From Nocardia concava NBRC 100430 (GTDB lineage Bacteria > Actinomycetota > Actinomycetes > Mycobacteriales > Mycobacteriaceae): a DNA stretch of 64,000 nt. The stretch covers positions 1-64,000 of the forward strand of contig NZ_BAFX01000024.1 in assembly GCF_000308815.1 (NCBI RefSeq), in the 5' to 3' direction. The notes beneath the pieces are model-generated. The model saw only the letters and a list, made by a program, of their open reading frames with translations. It did no database searches and had not been told where the DNA came from. The position numbers and the translations under genes were made by a program. Below are positions 63,987-64,000 of the stretch, piece after piece (the stretch's first letter is position 1; each line of letters begins with the position of its first letter).

Positions 63987-64000
63987 CCGTCCGTCCCTCG

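Overview
The window looks like a chromosomal segment of a high-GC actinomycete of the order Mycobacteriales, most likely Nocardia or a close relative. Three things support this: a complete ESX/type VII secretion (T7SS) core, the paired groES-groEL1 genes with a His-rich GroEL1 tail, and a gene order that tracks the Mycobacterium tuberculosis interval I recall as roughly Rv3414c-Rv3457c (rpoA, rplQ, truA, ESX-4, rplM, rpsI, glmM, glmS, nnr, alr, tsaE, tsaB, rimI, tsaD, groES, groEL1, then an ECF sigma factor). No tRNA, rRNA, CRISPR array, prophage or insertion sequence was recognised.

Region 1 (1-2.0 kb) is the end of the ribosomal/RNA polymerase operon: rpoA (partial), rplQ, a terminator, truA. 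Region 2 (2.0-9.8 kb) is an accessory block between truA and the ESX-4 neighbourhood. It holds four paralogous AraC-type regulators and two nitrilase-superfamily paralogues, the last four genes being two AraC-nitrilase modules in tandem. Both nitrilases keep the catalytic Glu and Lys but carry Gly where the catalytic Cys should be, so they look like regulator-linked pseudoenzymes. This is the best candidate here for an undescribed system. Region 3 (9.8-13.3 kb) has a CsoR-type copper repressor, an MTA phosphorylase-like enzyme, an SDR epimerase with a large insertion, and an FMN reductase.

Region 4 (13.3-37.8 kb) is an ESX-4-type T7SS locus: eccE, eccB, mycP, eccD, eccC and two WXG100 genes. 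It is extended by two related lipoproteins, a membrane Ser/Thr kinase, two FHA-domain proteins (one fused to an ABC exporter), a secreted zinc metallopeptidase and a divergent Hsp70-like membrane protein. Together they suggest a phospho-regulated secretion module, by analogy with PknF-Rv1747. Region 5 (38-49.7 kb) has rplM-rpsI, glmM, an aminotransferase, an ABC-F ATPase, PspC, a second set of T7SS-substrate-like genes (DUF6802-like, EspC-like, WXG/Pro-rich), an alpha/beta hydrolase lacking its nucleophile serine, and glmS.

Region 6 (49.7-64 kb) has a cupredoxin lipoprotein, nnr, a LysR/DapA-family divergent pair, the alr-tsaE-tsaB-rimI-tsaD run (D-alanine supply and tRNA t6A synthesis), a frameshifted Hsp70-type membrane protein, groES-groEL1 under a CIRCE/HrcA operator, and sigK with an anti-sigma gene that lacks its membrane and extracytoplasmic parts. 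A palindromic element of about 75-91 bp occurs five times, four of them exactly between convergent genes. All assignments come from reading the sequence and remembered family features; no search was run.
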